Part shown: piece by piece, positions 35,752 through 47,403 of the stretch
How positions within the stretch are numbered: position 1 is the stretch's first letter
How the letters are laid out: each line of letters starts with the position of its first letter
NCBI GenBank assembly: GCA_014529385.2
Contig: CM043955.1
Span: 150,367,640 to 150,431,639 of the forward strand
DNA: 64,000 bases
Direction of reading: 5' to 3'
From: Adiantum capillus-veneris
Lineage: Eukaryota; Streptophyta; Polypodiopsida; Polypodiales; Pteridaceae
Program-made: the position numbers and the translations under genes
Notes under the pieces: generated by a model
What the model was told of the DNA's origin: nothing
Database searches by the model: none
Seen by the model: the letters and a program-made list of their open reading frames with translations, nothing else

Positions 35752-37169
35752 TTGGATGGTCCCTATAGTGAGAGGTGCTGGGGATAACTCATTTGAGTAG
35801 GTCAAAAAGCAGAAATGGCTTGGTCGAGGAGGTGAGAGTGCAGCGATTCGCTGCATGGCAGCCGATACAGAGATAATGGGTGGCTACTTGACGGTGCACC
35901 ATTGAGCTTTTTTACTAGCGATGCTACTGAAATTATGGAGGGAGGTGAAAACAAACGGGCTTCTGGTTTCTGGGCCATGCAAAATGCCTTTGCATGCAGC
36001 GGTGCAAGTGCAATACTACTACATACTGCAGTTGCGGTGGGCGGCTGAGTGAGAGAGAGATTGAGGAGCCGTTGGTCTCTGAGTGCCCGTGCCATGCAGT
36101 CATGGTGTTGTGTGTGTGCAGTTGTTGGTTGGAAGGTTATTGACTGACTAAGAGAGAGAGAGAGAGAGCATAGGGGCCGTGGGCTGCTGTAGCTATGCAT
36201 GAGGGAAAAAAAAAAACTTGGCGGCTGTACAACAGCAACCAGCCATATGTGACTCCAAGAGTTGAGGGCAGGGTCGTGTATGAGCGCCTGTGTGTGGGGT
36301 GGGCCATGCAAGGGTAGTAAACGGTTGGCCAAATTTGCGCCCTGGCTGCTTCGGGTGGTTGCTGTAGAGAGAGAGAGATTCGCCGACGAGCAGATAATGA
36401 AAGAGAGAGATTGAGAGTTGGTGGTGCACGCGATGGTCGGGATCTGGCACGCAACTGCTTTGTCATAGCTGCCATCGCCAGCTGAATGAGTAGAGTAGTT
36501 GAAGAGTAGTCGAGCTCACTGATATTGGCGTGGCGCTGGTCGGATACGCAGGTCGAGATAACCATAGCGTTGATTATTAATTATCTATTATTATTATTAT
36601 TACTATTATTATTTTAGAGCTCTAAGGAGTGTTTCCCACTATGTGAAGAGTCTCCACAATGCCAACTTAGCCTTGTGCTCGAACTCCTTTGCAGTACTTG
36701 GATCTGGCCGCTCCTATTTTGACAAGGAGAGAGATCTTGAGGCATTGTTGGGGTTTTGGTCTTCAAATTTCACCCTTTTGCAACATGCTTTTCATTCTAT
36801 TCATCTATATAGCTAGCAACCATTACTTCTATATATATCTATACTATTAGAGAGATTGCTCATATGGATTGTAGATCCTATTCAATATGCAATATTTACG
36901 ACAATTTGTAGTGCTAAAAGGTCATGAAAGATGAACAAATTATGCATATTATTAAATTTTGCTTGCTATCATTCACTCCCAACAATCAGGCAATTAAAAA
37001 AACATTGAAAACAATACTCATAACCTTCAGTTAAGCACGCCTTCAAGGAATTTATATGCCATGCGAATAAGAAAATGGGAAGAGATTAAGGTAGAAGAGG
37101 AAAACGACTTAGCTGTAGCCTGTAGAGCTCTCCATAATTATATTGATAGTAGTAGGAGCGTAAATCTGG

Positions 37170-37181
37170 GCTCTGATACCA
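37170..37181 (-). other. Primer binding site of the LARD-like element
   Basis: The minus strand reads TGGTATCAGAGC one base after the LTR end GTAGCA. It is an exact initiator tRNA-Met site, evidence that the 31677-37670 structure is a real retrotransposon. Confidence 0.9.
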
Positions 37182-37182
37182 C

Positions 37183-37664
37183 TGCTACAAATGGGTGCGT
37201 GGCTGCCCTACGAAATACCCGAAATAACACAATAAACAGCATAAAACAGACTAATCAGCATACCTAGCACTATCACATGGTCGCATGATCGCAAGATACA
37301 CGAACAGAGAGAGACAGAGAGCGAGAGCGATTGAGAGAGCACGTGCAGGCGCACCTCCTAGAGCGGAGTGCTACGCCGGCATGGCGAGAGAAGAGAGGAG
37401 AGATGAGAAGAGCAATGCAGACACTGGGTGCAATCTCCCCCCGTGCAAGAGTGACCATTTCCCTCTTGCACGTATTTGTTATATAGATTTCTTGAATGGT
37501 CAAATTGGTTACAAACTGGCCGGTCGGTCATAAATGGCCAAAGCTCATAAAAGAGCACTTGAATAATCAAATATACATAAAATATAATATCCTTCTGCAT
37601 AATCCATTATCTGCTAATGCTTTTGCCACTTGTCAACTGCAATAAATGGATAAATATCAATTCC

Positions 37665-37670
<6 letters not shown>
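37183..37670 (-). repeat. Right (5') LTR of the LARD-like element, 488 bp
   Basis: Same length and termini as 31677-32164. Its right end (CCATAACA) runs directly into a (CA)n tract. Confidence 0.85.

Positions 37671-37745
<75 letters not shown>
37671..37745. repeat. (CA)n then (GA)n microsatellite at the LTR border
   Basis: (CA)n 37671-37723 continues the terminal ACA of the LTR; (GA)n 37724-37745 follows, then TGCATGCATGCATGCAT. The GA part is probably the original insertion target. Confidence 0.9.
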
Positions 37746-38109
37746 TGCATGCATGCATGCATACCCTTTGTTGTAGAGGGGGGTTTCTCAATACATATTA
37801 TTATGGAAAGTGCTTGTAGGGAGAGAGGATCGTTTCAAAAAGAAAGTGTTGTCAAGAAATGCCTAATTTAGGGAAGCTATAAAAGAAGTAGAGTTGGTAG
37901 GCAAGAAGCTGATCCGACATTGCATGAAGTTTGATGATGATACCTCAACTGAGTAACCAAGAACTAATGACAAACAAAGTGAGAGATAAAAAGAGCATAG
38001 AATAGACAAACTTGCCCTTCAGTCCGTCTTGCCGATAGCTACGGGTTAGCTATTGCTTCCCTCCATTCATGAGCCGTTGAGTCAGTGACTGTAGCCTTTA
38101 TTGTTCATC

Positions 38110-38143
<34 letters not shown>
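38110..38143. repeat. (CT)n tract at the 5' border of the LINE
   Basis: The CT run passes directly into RT coding sequence (frame SICNTVIMLLLYADN). Confidence 0.9.
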
Positions 38144-39421
38144 ATTTGCAATACGGTAATCATGCTTTTGTTGTATGCGGATAATGTAGTGCTTCTAGCA
38201 CACACTTTAGAAGATGCACAAAAGCTTATGGTTGTCCTTGAGAACTTTTGCTTGCATAGTGGGCTGATTGTAAATGAATCCAAAACAAAGGTTATGCTTG
38301 TGAAAACCAACCATAAGGAGAAGCCATTCATTGTGTACAACAACGAGACACTTGAAGTTGTTGAGAGCTTTAAGTACCTTGGCCATGAGGTTCCATCCAA
38401 TCACAAGTGGCATGAATGTGCTATGCGTCGTTTGGAAGCGGGAAAGAGAGCATATTATGCATTTGAGAACATGTGTAATGTGGGAAACATCAAGTGTTGG
38501 GTTCTCAAGAAGTATCTTTTTGATGCATTGGTGACACCTGTTCTTCTTTATGGAGTTGAAGTGTGGGGCGGGAGCATCTCAAAGTCTACTTGGAAAGAGT
38601 TTGAGAATGTCCAAAAGTGTTTTCTTACAAACTTTCTCCAAGTTAAGACACAAACACCATATATGCTCCTACTTCTTGAGTCGGGATCTCTTCCAATTGA
38701 GGTTATGGGCATGGAAAGGGTTGTGGAGTACATGATAAAGATGCGTCAAAACCCCTCACATCGACTTCCTACAATTGCATGGGAAGCAAGCAAAAAAGTT
38801 CAAAAGACCCATAAAAGCAAGATCTTGAGCACGGGATGGATGCAAGACATAAAGAAGTGGTTTTGGAGATGGGATGCATTACACTTGCTACATAATGTTT
38901 CAATTGACTCTCAAGTGAATGAAGCTTTTCTACAACGCCAATGTATTACGGCTTGGGAGAAATCCGGTGGGTCACGCTTCATACATTACACCACCTATAT
39001 TGCCCCCAACTACAAAACCATGTTCTTCGCTGAGAGAGGAAACCGTACTCACACTTACATGCTTGAGCCTATTCCCTTGTCCGCGATACGCACTATCGCA
39101 GCAATTCGGCTTGGCTCCCATTTCCTTCGATGCGAGATAGGGTGTTGGGGCAATGGAGAAGAGTCAAATCGATTGTGCACATTATGCTCACTGCAAGTTC
39201 GAGAGTCTGAGTACCACACACTACTAGAGTACTCAGCTTTTGATCACATCCGAACTTGCTTCTCTCACATTTTCAGCCATAACTTAGACCTACACACTTT
39301 CCTCTCCCAGCCACCAAAGTGTGGGCTCTCCATTGCGACTCTCATCACTACAATTTTGGAGCATCGAGAGTCACTCATCAGCCATACACATACTACATCA
39401 CATGTAACTTTGGTCCCATAG
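38144..39421 (+). pseudogene. 5'-truncated LINE reverse transcriptase, C-terminal half
   Basis: One open frame of about 420 codons ends TAG at 39419-39421. It starts in the middle of the RT domain at LLLYADNVVLLAHTLEDAQK, the catalytic box in which YADD has become YADN. It continues with GLIVNESKTKVMLV, SFKYLGHEV and LVTPVLLYGVEVWG, the thumb and downstream region of plant non-LTR elements. Near the C-terminus CTLCSLQVRESEYHTLLEYS matches the CCHC-type end motif except that the last Cys is Tyr. Endonuclease and the first RT motifs are absent. The frame is intact apart from those changes. The 3' end is GATGATAATAAAA followed by (TC)n. The truncation and simple-repeat tail fit target-primed reverse transcription. 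Confidence 0.85.
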
Positions 39422-39449
39422 GTCACATTTGACCTCCGAGGATGATAAT

Positions 39450-39453
<4 letters not shown>

Positions 39454-39502
<49 letters not shown>
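39454..39502. repeat. (TC)n tail of the LINE
   Basis: A run of about 49 bp starts right after ATAATAAAA, 32 bp past the LINE stop codon. Either the LINE's simple-repeat tail or part of a duplicated CT target, since CT also borders the 5' side. Confidence 0.85.
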
Positions 39503-39504
<2 letters not shown>

Positions 39505-39689
39505 CTCTTCTAAAAAATAAAGTGCCTTCTTTTTAACATGGATGGGTTAGCAGAGGGCACGATACAAAGATAAGGCAATCATTGGTGGGCTAGAATATAT
39601 AGTTCTGTACGGGCTAGAATATATAGTTCTATGCGCATAGCAACCACCCGAGCTTGAGCCTCTAGTAATCATTTATGGAGTTTACAAAA

Positions 39690-40185
39690 GGGAAAATTAC
39701 CAAAATATCCCTCTAATTTGTGGAAATTCCCAATATACCCCTCAAATTAAAAAAATTCCCAAAATACCCTTGTATCTATTTTTGTTGGATTCTTCAAGAT
39801 TTTCTTATCTTCATTCTTGTTTCACAATTGAGACCGGTTTTTGAGTGCTTAGCATGTGGTTTGTCGCCAATAACCTTGCAAAAAAAAAGCGAAATATATC
39901 TAAAAATAATGAAGCAATTCATCTCCAAAGCCTACATAATCGACTCAAATTTTAGTTTTAGCATCCTGTATGGTAGACAATCACTCTTCTTATAAAAAGC
40001 TACAATTTTTTTTTGTTTTTGGAGAAATTTACTCTCACAACCAGGTGTAATTTGGGAATTTTAAAACATTGGAAGGGCATTTTGGGAATTTATGACAAAT
40101 TATGAGGGTACTTTGAGAATTTTTGAAATTTGAGGGGTATTTTGGGAATTTCCACAAATCAGAGGGGTAGTTTGGCAATTTTCCC
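39690..40185. mobile_element. Mutator-type MITE, 496 bp, with 9-bp target duplication
   Basis: The ends are inverted repeats of about 80 bp: left GGGAAAATTACCAAAATATC, right GGCAATTTTCCC with further AGAGGGGTA and TTGAGGGGTATTTTGGG matches. Both arms are made of imperfect AATTCCCAAAATACCC-type subrepeats. The flanks are TTTACAAAA (39681-39689) and TTCACAAAA (40186-40194), a 9-bp duplication with one mismatch, typical of Mutator-like elements. The 330-bp middle has no transposase. Confidence 0.85.
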
Positions 40186-40683
40186 TTCACAAAATTCTCG
40201 TGCGCATCCATCCAAGTGCATGCTGCGGAAGTGCGAGCAAAGGTTCTCTCAGTACCTTTGGGATTGGAGGTAGCAGCCCGCTGACCATCCACAGTATTGC
40301 ATCGGCTCCTCCTGTCCTCACCGCTCGACCCTCTCGCCCTCTTTCGGTTGCCGCCCCTCCTCCTCTAGAGGGTTGCTGTTCGTCAGCTTTTATTGGCTCC
40401 TCCTGTCAGCGCTTGACCCTCTCGCTTTCCTTCGGTTGCCGCCCCTCCTCCTCTAGTTGTTGTTTGTCAGCTTTTACAATCAGCTCTACCGCAATTCTCT
40501 TTTTCTGTTTTCTGCTTGCATTTCAACCCCCCTCTGCAGGCATGTTCAATAGTGCACCCTGTTCCGTCACTGCCCTCCTCACAAGCGCTCGGCCTTCTCC
40601 TTGCTGGTTGCTCCCACCGGCCCTTAGAGCTCACCTCTGTCCTTGAAGGGATTAATCTGTAAGATGACTATTCTTTAAAATAA

Positions 40684-40722
40684 CTCTTTGAAAGAGCGCG
40701 CCGGCGCGCGCTCTTTCAGAGA
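40684..40722. repeat. GC-rich palindrome with GCGCGC core
   Basis: Arms GAAAGAGCGCGC (40690-40701 and 40706-40717) pair perfectly around a 4-nt CGGC loop and extend outward several more bases with one mismatch. The surrounding 40195-41130 has CT-rich segments and short frames without recognised domains. Confidence 0.85.
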
Positions 40723-41820
40723 CTTTTGTTTTTAGAGAAAGAGAGTAGTAGGTGGAGAGCGATGGCATACGAAGAGATGGTGCCGTGTCTCGGGAGGGGC
40801 GATCGGAACTGCTGATGCGCTAGCTGGATACAAGGCTTCACTAATGAACGCATCGATCTGGTGTTTAGCCCCTGCACAGTCAGCACCCAATTAGACACCT
40901 AGGAGAGGCAGGAATCGAGGTGGCAGAGTGACGTCCAGAGAGAGTCCTTCTTACTCTCTCTCGACATAGCGGCCTTGCAAAGAATCGTGCTCCTTGGATT
41001 CTCCTCCCGCTTCATGGACGCTTCCTCGATTGCCCCTTTTGACGAGCCTGCTTCTGATCGCTTCTCAGAGGTCGAACAGCAAGATGCGTCAAGTGGGTAA
41101 AGCCGAAGCCTTATGGAGGGTTTTGGCGACGGCTACTTCCCATGAAAGTAAGTCGGGGTGCTAGGTGGAGTGGCTAAGGGAGTAGATGATAAGGTTGATT
41201 TTGCGTTTGTGAAGGTTCTCGCTCTTTTGTCAGTGTAGTGTATCCTTGAGTCGAAAGAAATGGAATCTTGGTTGATAATTGAATAAACCTGCGAGGCTGC
41301 CAGTAGAGAGAAAGAGGAACGTTTAGATGCCACGAAAATCTCATGGCCCTCCTTTTCTCGTTGATTGCGTGCTATATTTCGTTTGTTGACAATGACATAA
41401 AAAGATTTCTCACACAATATAAAGATGTTGATGATGTCCTGCATCCTTCTCTGAGAGCCACTAACGTTATGCGATCTTCTCAGTGCCCAACATTCACTCC
41501 ACTGGTGTGGGACAGGTGAATGTGAAATAAAAGAGGAGGCATCAAGACATGGGGTACTACACGACAACGAAGACAATACAAGAGAAGCATGTCGGTTGGA
41601 TAGTGGGCATGAAGGGGCTTGCAACCGGGCTCCGTCGATGGTGGTTGCTGTTGACAAGGCAACAGTGTAGTGTCAAAGGCAAGTAGGACAGATAAATTTG
41701 TAGAGTTGTTGTAGTCAAGTGAACAAGCTCATCTTGACGATTAGTCCCGTGGCTCTCGAAATATTTCCTTCCCACCCACCATGGTTCAAGGCCAGCATTG
41801 AGGACGAAGGACTATAAAAT

Positions 41821-41823
<3 letters not shown>

Positions 41824-41881
<58 letters not shown>
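41824..41881. repeat. (GA)n microsatellite
   Basis: About 58 bp of GA repeats. Flanking 41130-42290 holds only short frames without recognised domains. Confidence 0.95.
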
Positions 41882-41883
<2 letters not shown>

Positions 41884-42356
41884 TCCTCCATAATATGTGT
41901 GTTGGTGTTCACGTTTTGGTTTCGTTATCATAAGAGCTAAGTGGAAGACAAAACAAACGTGGCGGTTGAAGACTAGAAAGCAAAGAGATATGAGGACACA
42001 CACACATCGAAGAAATCAGGTGTGGTCTCTCGGAGTGTAGAGACTTTTTTGAGTACTTGCAAACTTTCATGGAGATTCTCGAGGCTCAACATTTTGTCCA
42101 TGCTAGACATTTTGTTGTATACATTTTTTTGTATCTAATGCAGTATGTCGTACACATTCCAAAAAACAATCTATTTATAGGAATCTGCAGCAGCAGATAC
42201 TCTTTCTGATGAGGAGCGAAAGATGCAACACTGATCTGTTGAAAACAGATCGCTTATTGTCCGGATGATAGTGATATTGTTTCTCTTTCTTTTTAGAGAG
42301 AGAGAGAGAGAGAGAGATATCTAAGCATCTTCTCTCACTTAGTAGCGTTCTTCCTA

Positions 42357-42987
42357 GTGGGTGGACATAATCTTCCAGGTAGCAAGATTTCCGTACCAAC
42401 TTATCTTCAGCAGACACAAGCTCATGATCAAAACAGTCTAAATTTTCCTGCAAATTTTTTTTTTTGGAAACTCCCTCTTGTTGAAACTGTCGTTCCAGAT
42501 GTGAAGAAGGCTCTTGTACTACCTTTTAGAGTAGGGCATAACTTTGATCTTCACATAATGGAGCCAAATTTTCCTATTATAATTGCCCGCGCCATGAATA
42601 TTCAACATGACCAAGGATGTATTACATATTTCAACGGTGATGTGCTTGTCACTGTGTGGTAGATGCTATGTCCTTCTGGCATCTGCCAGATTTTTCCAAA
42701 CAATGATTCAAAATGGAAAGGAACCGCATCTTCAATCATTGTGAAAGAAGATGTTCAATATTTGATCCATGGAGCGAGATATACTATGGGAAATTTAGAT
42801 GTCATCCTCATATTACAAAGGCCAAAGTGGAGTGCCCATAAGGAGGCCACAAAGTCGAATCTCTGTGAGCTTCTTGATAGATCCTTTAGTAGTTGATGTT
42901 AAGGCCAAAACCCATGAAAAGGTCGATCGCTTGGGAGAGAATCATAGCATTGTTGCCCACACTGTTATGTTATTGATGAAGAAATAA
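42357..42987 (+). pseudogene. Unidentified protein remnant
   Basis: One plus frame runs 42357-42896 with a single TAG at 42660-42662. It includes VVPDVKKALVLPFRVGHNFD, NFPIIIARAMNIQHDQGCIT and, after the stop, KWKGTASSIIVKEDVQYLIH. A second frame continues to 42987 (LVVDVKAKTHEKVDRLGENH), so a frameshift lies near 42880. Residue composition looks protein-like, but I recognise no family. It lies between GA tracts (42296-42317 and 43071-43101). Confidence 0.3.
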
Positions 42988-43065
42988 GAAAATAGTATAT
43001 AGTAATGATTTGTAGGCTTTAATTGCTACTCGTGTTTCTACCAATTAATTATTGATTAGGCAATG

Positions 43066-43120
<55 letters not shown>

Positions 43121-43540
43121 AGAGAGGGGCAAAAGGAAGAGGAAGAGATGTTTTAACGTCATAGGAACATTCCACAAGATACTTCATATCACTATCGACA
43201 AGTCTTGAAGTGCTTGTCTAAAGGGAAGGTAAGGGAAGGAAAGAGCCTGAGAGAAACGTGCCTTATGAGAAAGAACTCCGAGAGATTTAATGCACAATCA
43301 CATGATATATGTGTTACTAAATTTGTGTCTTCTTTCACACATAGCACACTTATGAAGATGCCTTGCACTTGTTGGTACTCATACTAATAGTAAAGTCGAT
43401 CACTAGACTTGTATAATGGTGACCTAACTTCAGAACATGTTCCATTCACTTCTAGAACTTTCCACATGAAGTATTTCTAAGTTTCTAAAAACTATGTTTT
43501 TGATATCAATGGTGTTGACATTTATTGTTTGGTTTCAAAG

Positions 43541-43543
<3 letters not shown>

Positions 43544-43617
<74 letters not shown>
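43544..43617. repeat. (CT)n microsatellite
   Basis: About 74 bp of CT repeats after TTTCAAAGAAAT. Confidence 0.95.
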
Positions 43618-43621
<4 letters not shown>

Positions 43622-43840
43622 AAATCACTTAATAACTTTGCTCGCTTTTGAGCTCGCTTGGATAAGTTCACTCGATTTTTGGTAGAGCTCCATGGTGCAT
43701 ACTTACTCAATTTGGTTGCTCGGCTCACCTTTGGGCTCCCATTTTTGACTTGCACTTTGAAGCTTTCAAGTTCCCTTTTGCTACCTTGGTGGGATTCCTC
43801 CCCTTGATTGGTTTTACATTTGCCGCCCTTCTTCTTCTTC

Positions 43841-43961
<121 letters not shown>

Positions 43962-44804
43962 GTGGGACACAACCCCTATTATACGATGGGGAGGGGGAGG
44001 CAATAGCAAGGTCGCTATTGCTCCCTCTCTCTAAGTTCAAAAATCGGGCCTTGTGGCCGTGGGCACAGACCCCAAATTGGGCCGTTGCCACGTCAGCACG
44101 GTGCTACCACCAACGAGCTACCCTGCTCCACCACTCGCCACCAGCACTGGCCAAAACGCCGCCATCACCACCCTGCAGGGCCTCGCGACGCCCGACGGCA
44201 TCACCACGCAACGCCCATGAGGGCCCGGCCATAGCCAACGGGAGGGAGAGTTCCCCTCTCTCTTGCCCTTTGTGTTCTACTGAAGGCCCATGGCCCAGTT
44301 GAAGTAGTCCGCGCCCTTCTTTTCTGACCTCGCATGTGGGATGACCCCGGTGTCACGTGGCAGACCTCCAGTCAATTGCCCCCAAGATCTTTAAGCTTTA
44401 AGTTTTTTCTCCTTAAAATAATATTCCCACTCTCACCTTCTCACTCCTACTTGCTTTGCACTAACCGACTTATAAGTTTTTAATGCATATCACACTTTTC
44501 AATTTATTGCCAGCTTGGCAGGTCATGTATCTATCTAGGTTGTTTATATATATATAGTTACCCAGAGTCCCACCACTATTCATTGGACTCTGATTTTCAA
44601 GGTTAGATTTCGGAGGTAGTAAAAAAATGTAAGCATGCATGAGGAATATTCAAGATGGCAATTGAGACCCCAATTATGTACTATTTTTTACAGGCTTGGT
44701 AAGTATATCAAGAGCAATCAAGATCCATCCCTCTAGATAAGGAAAAATCAAGTAAAAAGGTATACAATCAAGTAGGTATGTAGGTCATCCACGCTAGAAG
44801 ACAT

Positions 44805-44806
<2 letters not shown>

Positions 44807-44841
<35 letters not shown>
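44807..44841. repeat. (TG)n microsatellite with shared downstream block
   Basis: TG repeats followed by TAGCTATTTTACTTCAATAA; a near-copy of this block (44842-44882) is at 62862-62902. Nothing else was recognised in 44842-45701. Confidence 0.85.
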
Positions 44842-44843
<2 letters not shown>

Positions 44844-45706
44844 CTATTTTACTTCAATAAATAAACACAAATGAACATAAAAGTTCAAAAGACACCTGGC
44901 TTAATACAAGTGACCATGGGTAGCATACAAAAAAATCAGTCTTAGAATTATTTTGTGCATAGCTAAAAGAAAGAGGTCTCGCTCTAGTGTTTAAGTACAA
45001 AGGTTGATCTGTGCTTGTTTGTTCCATAAAGTGACAAGAGTCTAGTACAACAAGGACGGACAACAGGTAAGCCAAAATTTTGCAAGAAAGGATAGAGTCC
45101 TCACCTGCATCCATTCAAAAAAAGACAAATACATGTTAGCCTTGAATGTGTTTTATAGGTGTCAATGGACTATATCAGTTGTTATCCATGTCCAGCTTAC
45201 AACCTTTTTAACTCAAAACCATCATCCAAATTAATCATGAATTCCAATTTTGTCAAGAAAAGTTGTGATTTTGTTCTCTTTAACTTCATTTGAAAGCTTA
45301 TAGTTAAAAAGGTCATCACTCCTTAAAGATATAACCAGATTTATACAGTTATTATAGATATGGTTATTATATATCCCTATTTTTTAAGACCATAAAAAGC
45401 TATTTTCATACATATCATTCTAATCGAAAGGCCACCACCCCTTCCGGTCCAAGTGTCTTACTCCCAATTTCATCCCAAAAAAAAAATTGTACCTTTTCAT
45501 CAGTCCTACAACACCGTTTGAACTTTCATAATGCAGCAAAATAAGTCCAAGAGCTCACCCAGACCAAGCAAAGGCTCGTGGTCTTATTCTTATGCCTCTT
45601 TCTCTCTTCTTTTTGAAAAACCATGAATAACATAGTAGCCATATCCTTTGTACAATCCAAGACTCAAAAATACTGTGTTATTCCTCAAAAAATTAACTCT
45701 ACTTAG

Positions 45707-45896
45707 TGAAGGAGTACGAGCGGAAGTGCGACACGAGAGAGAGTGCGAGAAGAAGAGCACGATGATGGTGAACTCGCTCTACTGTAATGTGTAGAGCATA
45801 GTGAGTTCTTATGAGGTTTTAATAAAAGAATATGTGTACATACCTGGCGGCCCGCCCACTTACCTGGGCGACCACATTGGGCTTTATACCCCAACA
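45707..45896 (-). repeat. 3' LTR of the 5.5-kb copia (190 bp)
   Basis: On the element strand it runs from TGTTGGGGTATAAAGCCC to CGTACTCCTTCA. Short LTR with a TATAAAG motif near its start. The polypurine tract TTTAAGTGGGAGGT lies at 45897-45910. Confidence 0.95.
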
Positions 45897-45985
45897 ACCT
45901 CCCACTTAAAGTCCAATGTGGTACTTTAAGTGTGAGAGAAGCTACTATACAAGCTAATATACAAGAGATGTAGAGAAGTGATGTA

Positions 45986-47402
45986 CTACCCTACACCTAA
46001 CTGCTTGCGAAAATGCGCAAAGCTCTCTGTGGGAAGTCCTTTTGTAAGTAGATCAACAGGATTTTCTGTGGTGTGAACTTTGACAAGCTGAAGTTGCTTA
46101 TCCTCGAGCATTTCCCTGATGAAATGATACTTCACATCCACATGCTTTGTCTTTGAGTGATAAACTGGATTGCAAGCCAATTGTATAGCACTTTGACTAT
46201 CACAATATAACACAGGCATCTCTTCTTTGATTCCCAAATCTGTTACTAGTCGATTAAGCCAAATTGATTCTTTGCATGCCTCTGATGCTGCAACATATTT
46301 AGCCTCTGTAGTAGACTGAGTAACACAATCTTGTAATCTAGAACGCCATGATACTACTCCACCAGCCAATGTAAAGACATACCCTGACGTAGACCTTCGG
46401 TTGTCTAAGTCACCTGCATAATCTGAGTCTGTAAAACCCTTTACACTTAGCTCCTGACTCCCATAGCATATACGCATACTCTTTGTAGCTTTCAGGTATC
46501 TCAATATTCCTTTCACTACCTCCCAATGTTTCTTGCCTGGGTTTGACATGTATCGACTTACTACTCCCACTGCAAATGCAATGTCTTGGCGAGTAGCAAT
46601 CATTGCATACATCAAACTACCCACTGCAGACGCATATGGAATCTTATCCATTTCAGCCCGTTCTTCCTCAGACACAGGACAATCTTGTTTGCTAAGGTTC
46701 ACATATGGTGGCAATGCCTTTCCCTTCTCCATATTGAAACGTTGCAAAACCTTGTCAATATACTCTGTTTGAGATAACCAAATCAACTTCTTTGATCTGT
46801 CTCTCTCAATGCTCATACCAAGTATATGACTTGCCTCACCCATGTCTTTCATGTCAAACAATTTTGCCATCTTTGACTTCAAAGCTGAAATTTCTTCCAA
46901 GTGCTTGCCAACAATCAACATGTCATTCACATACAAAATAAGGATCAACCAACTGCCATCCTTAGCCTTCTTTGTATATAGATAGTGATCGAACTCACTA
47001 CGTTTGTAGCCTTGAGAAAGCATAAACTTGTGGAACTTATGGTACCATGCCCTCGGTGATTGTTTTAAGCCATAAAGACTCTTTAACAACTGGCATACCA
47101 AATCTTCCTTGCCTTTCTCAACCAACCCTTCTGGTTGTTGCATGTAAATTTCCACATCTAAATCACCATGCAAGAATGCTGTCTTGACATCCATTTGGTG
47201 CAACACCAAATCTAATATGGCAACCAATGCAAGAAAGCATCTCAATGTAGTCATCTTGACCACCCGAGAGAAGACTTCATCAAAGTCAATGCCTTGTTCT
47301 TGCTTAAAGACCTTAGCAACAAGCCTTGCTTTGTACTTTGACTGACTATCATGAGCGGTGATCTTATACCTGTAAACCCATTTACAAGGTAGAGCCTTTT
47401 GC
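45986..47402 (-). CDS. Copia RT-RNase H part of pol
   Basis: The frame is open from the frameshift at about 47402 to the stop at 45986: ALPCKWVYRYKITAHDSQSK, then QEQGIDFDEVFSRVVKMTTL, DVKTAFLHGDLDVEIYMQQP, LLKSLYGLKQSPRAWYHKF and the catalytic LILYVNDMLIVG. The first Asp of the usual YVDD box is Asn here, which should abolish polymerase activity. Then ASHILGMSIERDRS, ARQDIAFAVGVVSRYMSNPG-type connector, and RNase H with FTDSDYAGDLDNRRSTSGYV, TTEAKYVAASEACKESIW, LYCDSQSAIQLACNP and HVDVKYHFIREMLED. It ends LRKQLGVG-like. All RNase H acidic residues expected from the family appear present. Without the upstream frame it has no start of its own. Confidence 0.9.
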
Positions 47403-47403
47403 C

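Noticed and set aside
40200-40646. 148-codon Ser/Pro-rich frame
   Set aside because: Low-complexity composition in CT-rich DNA, with no domain, promoter or splice support.
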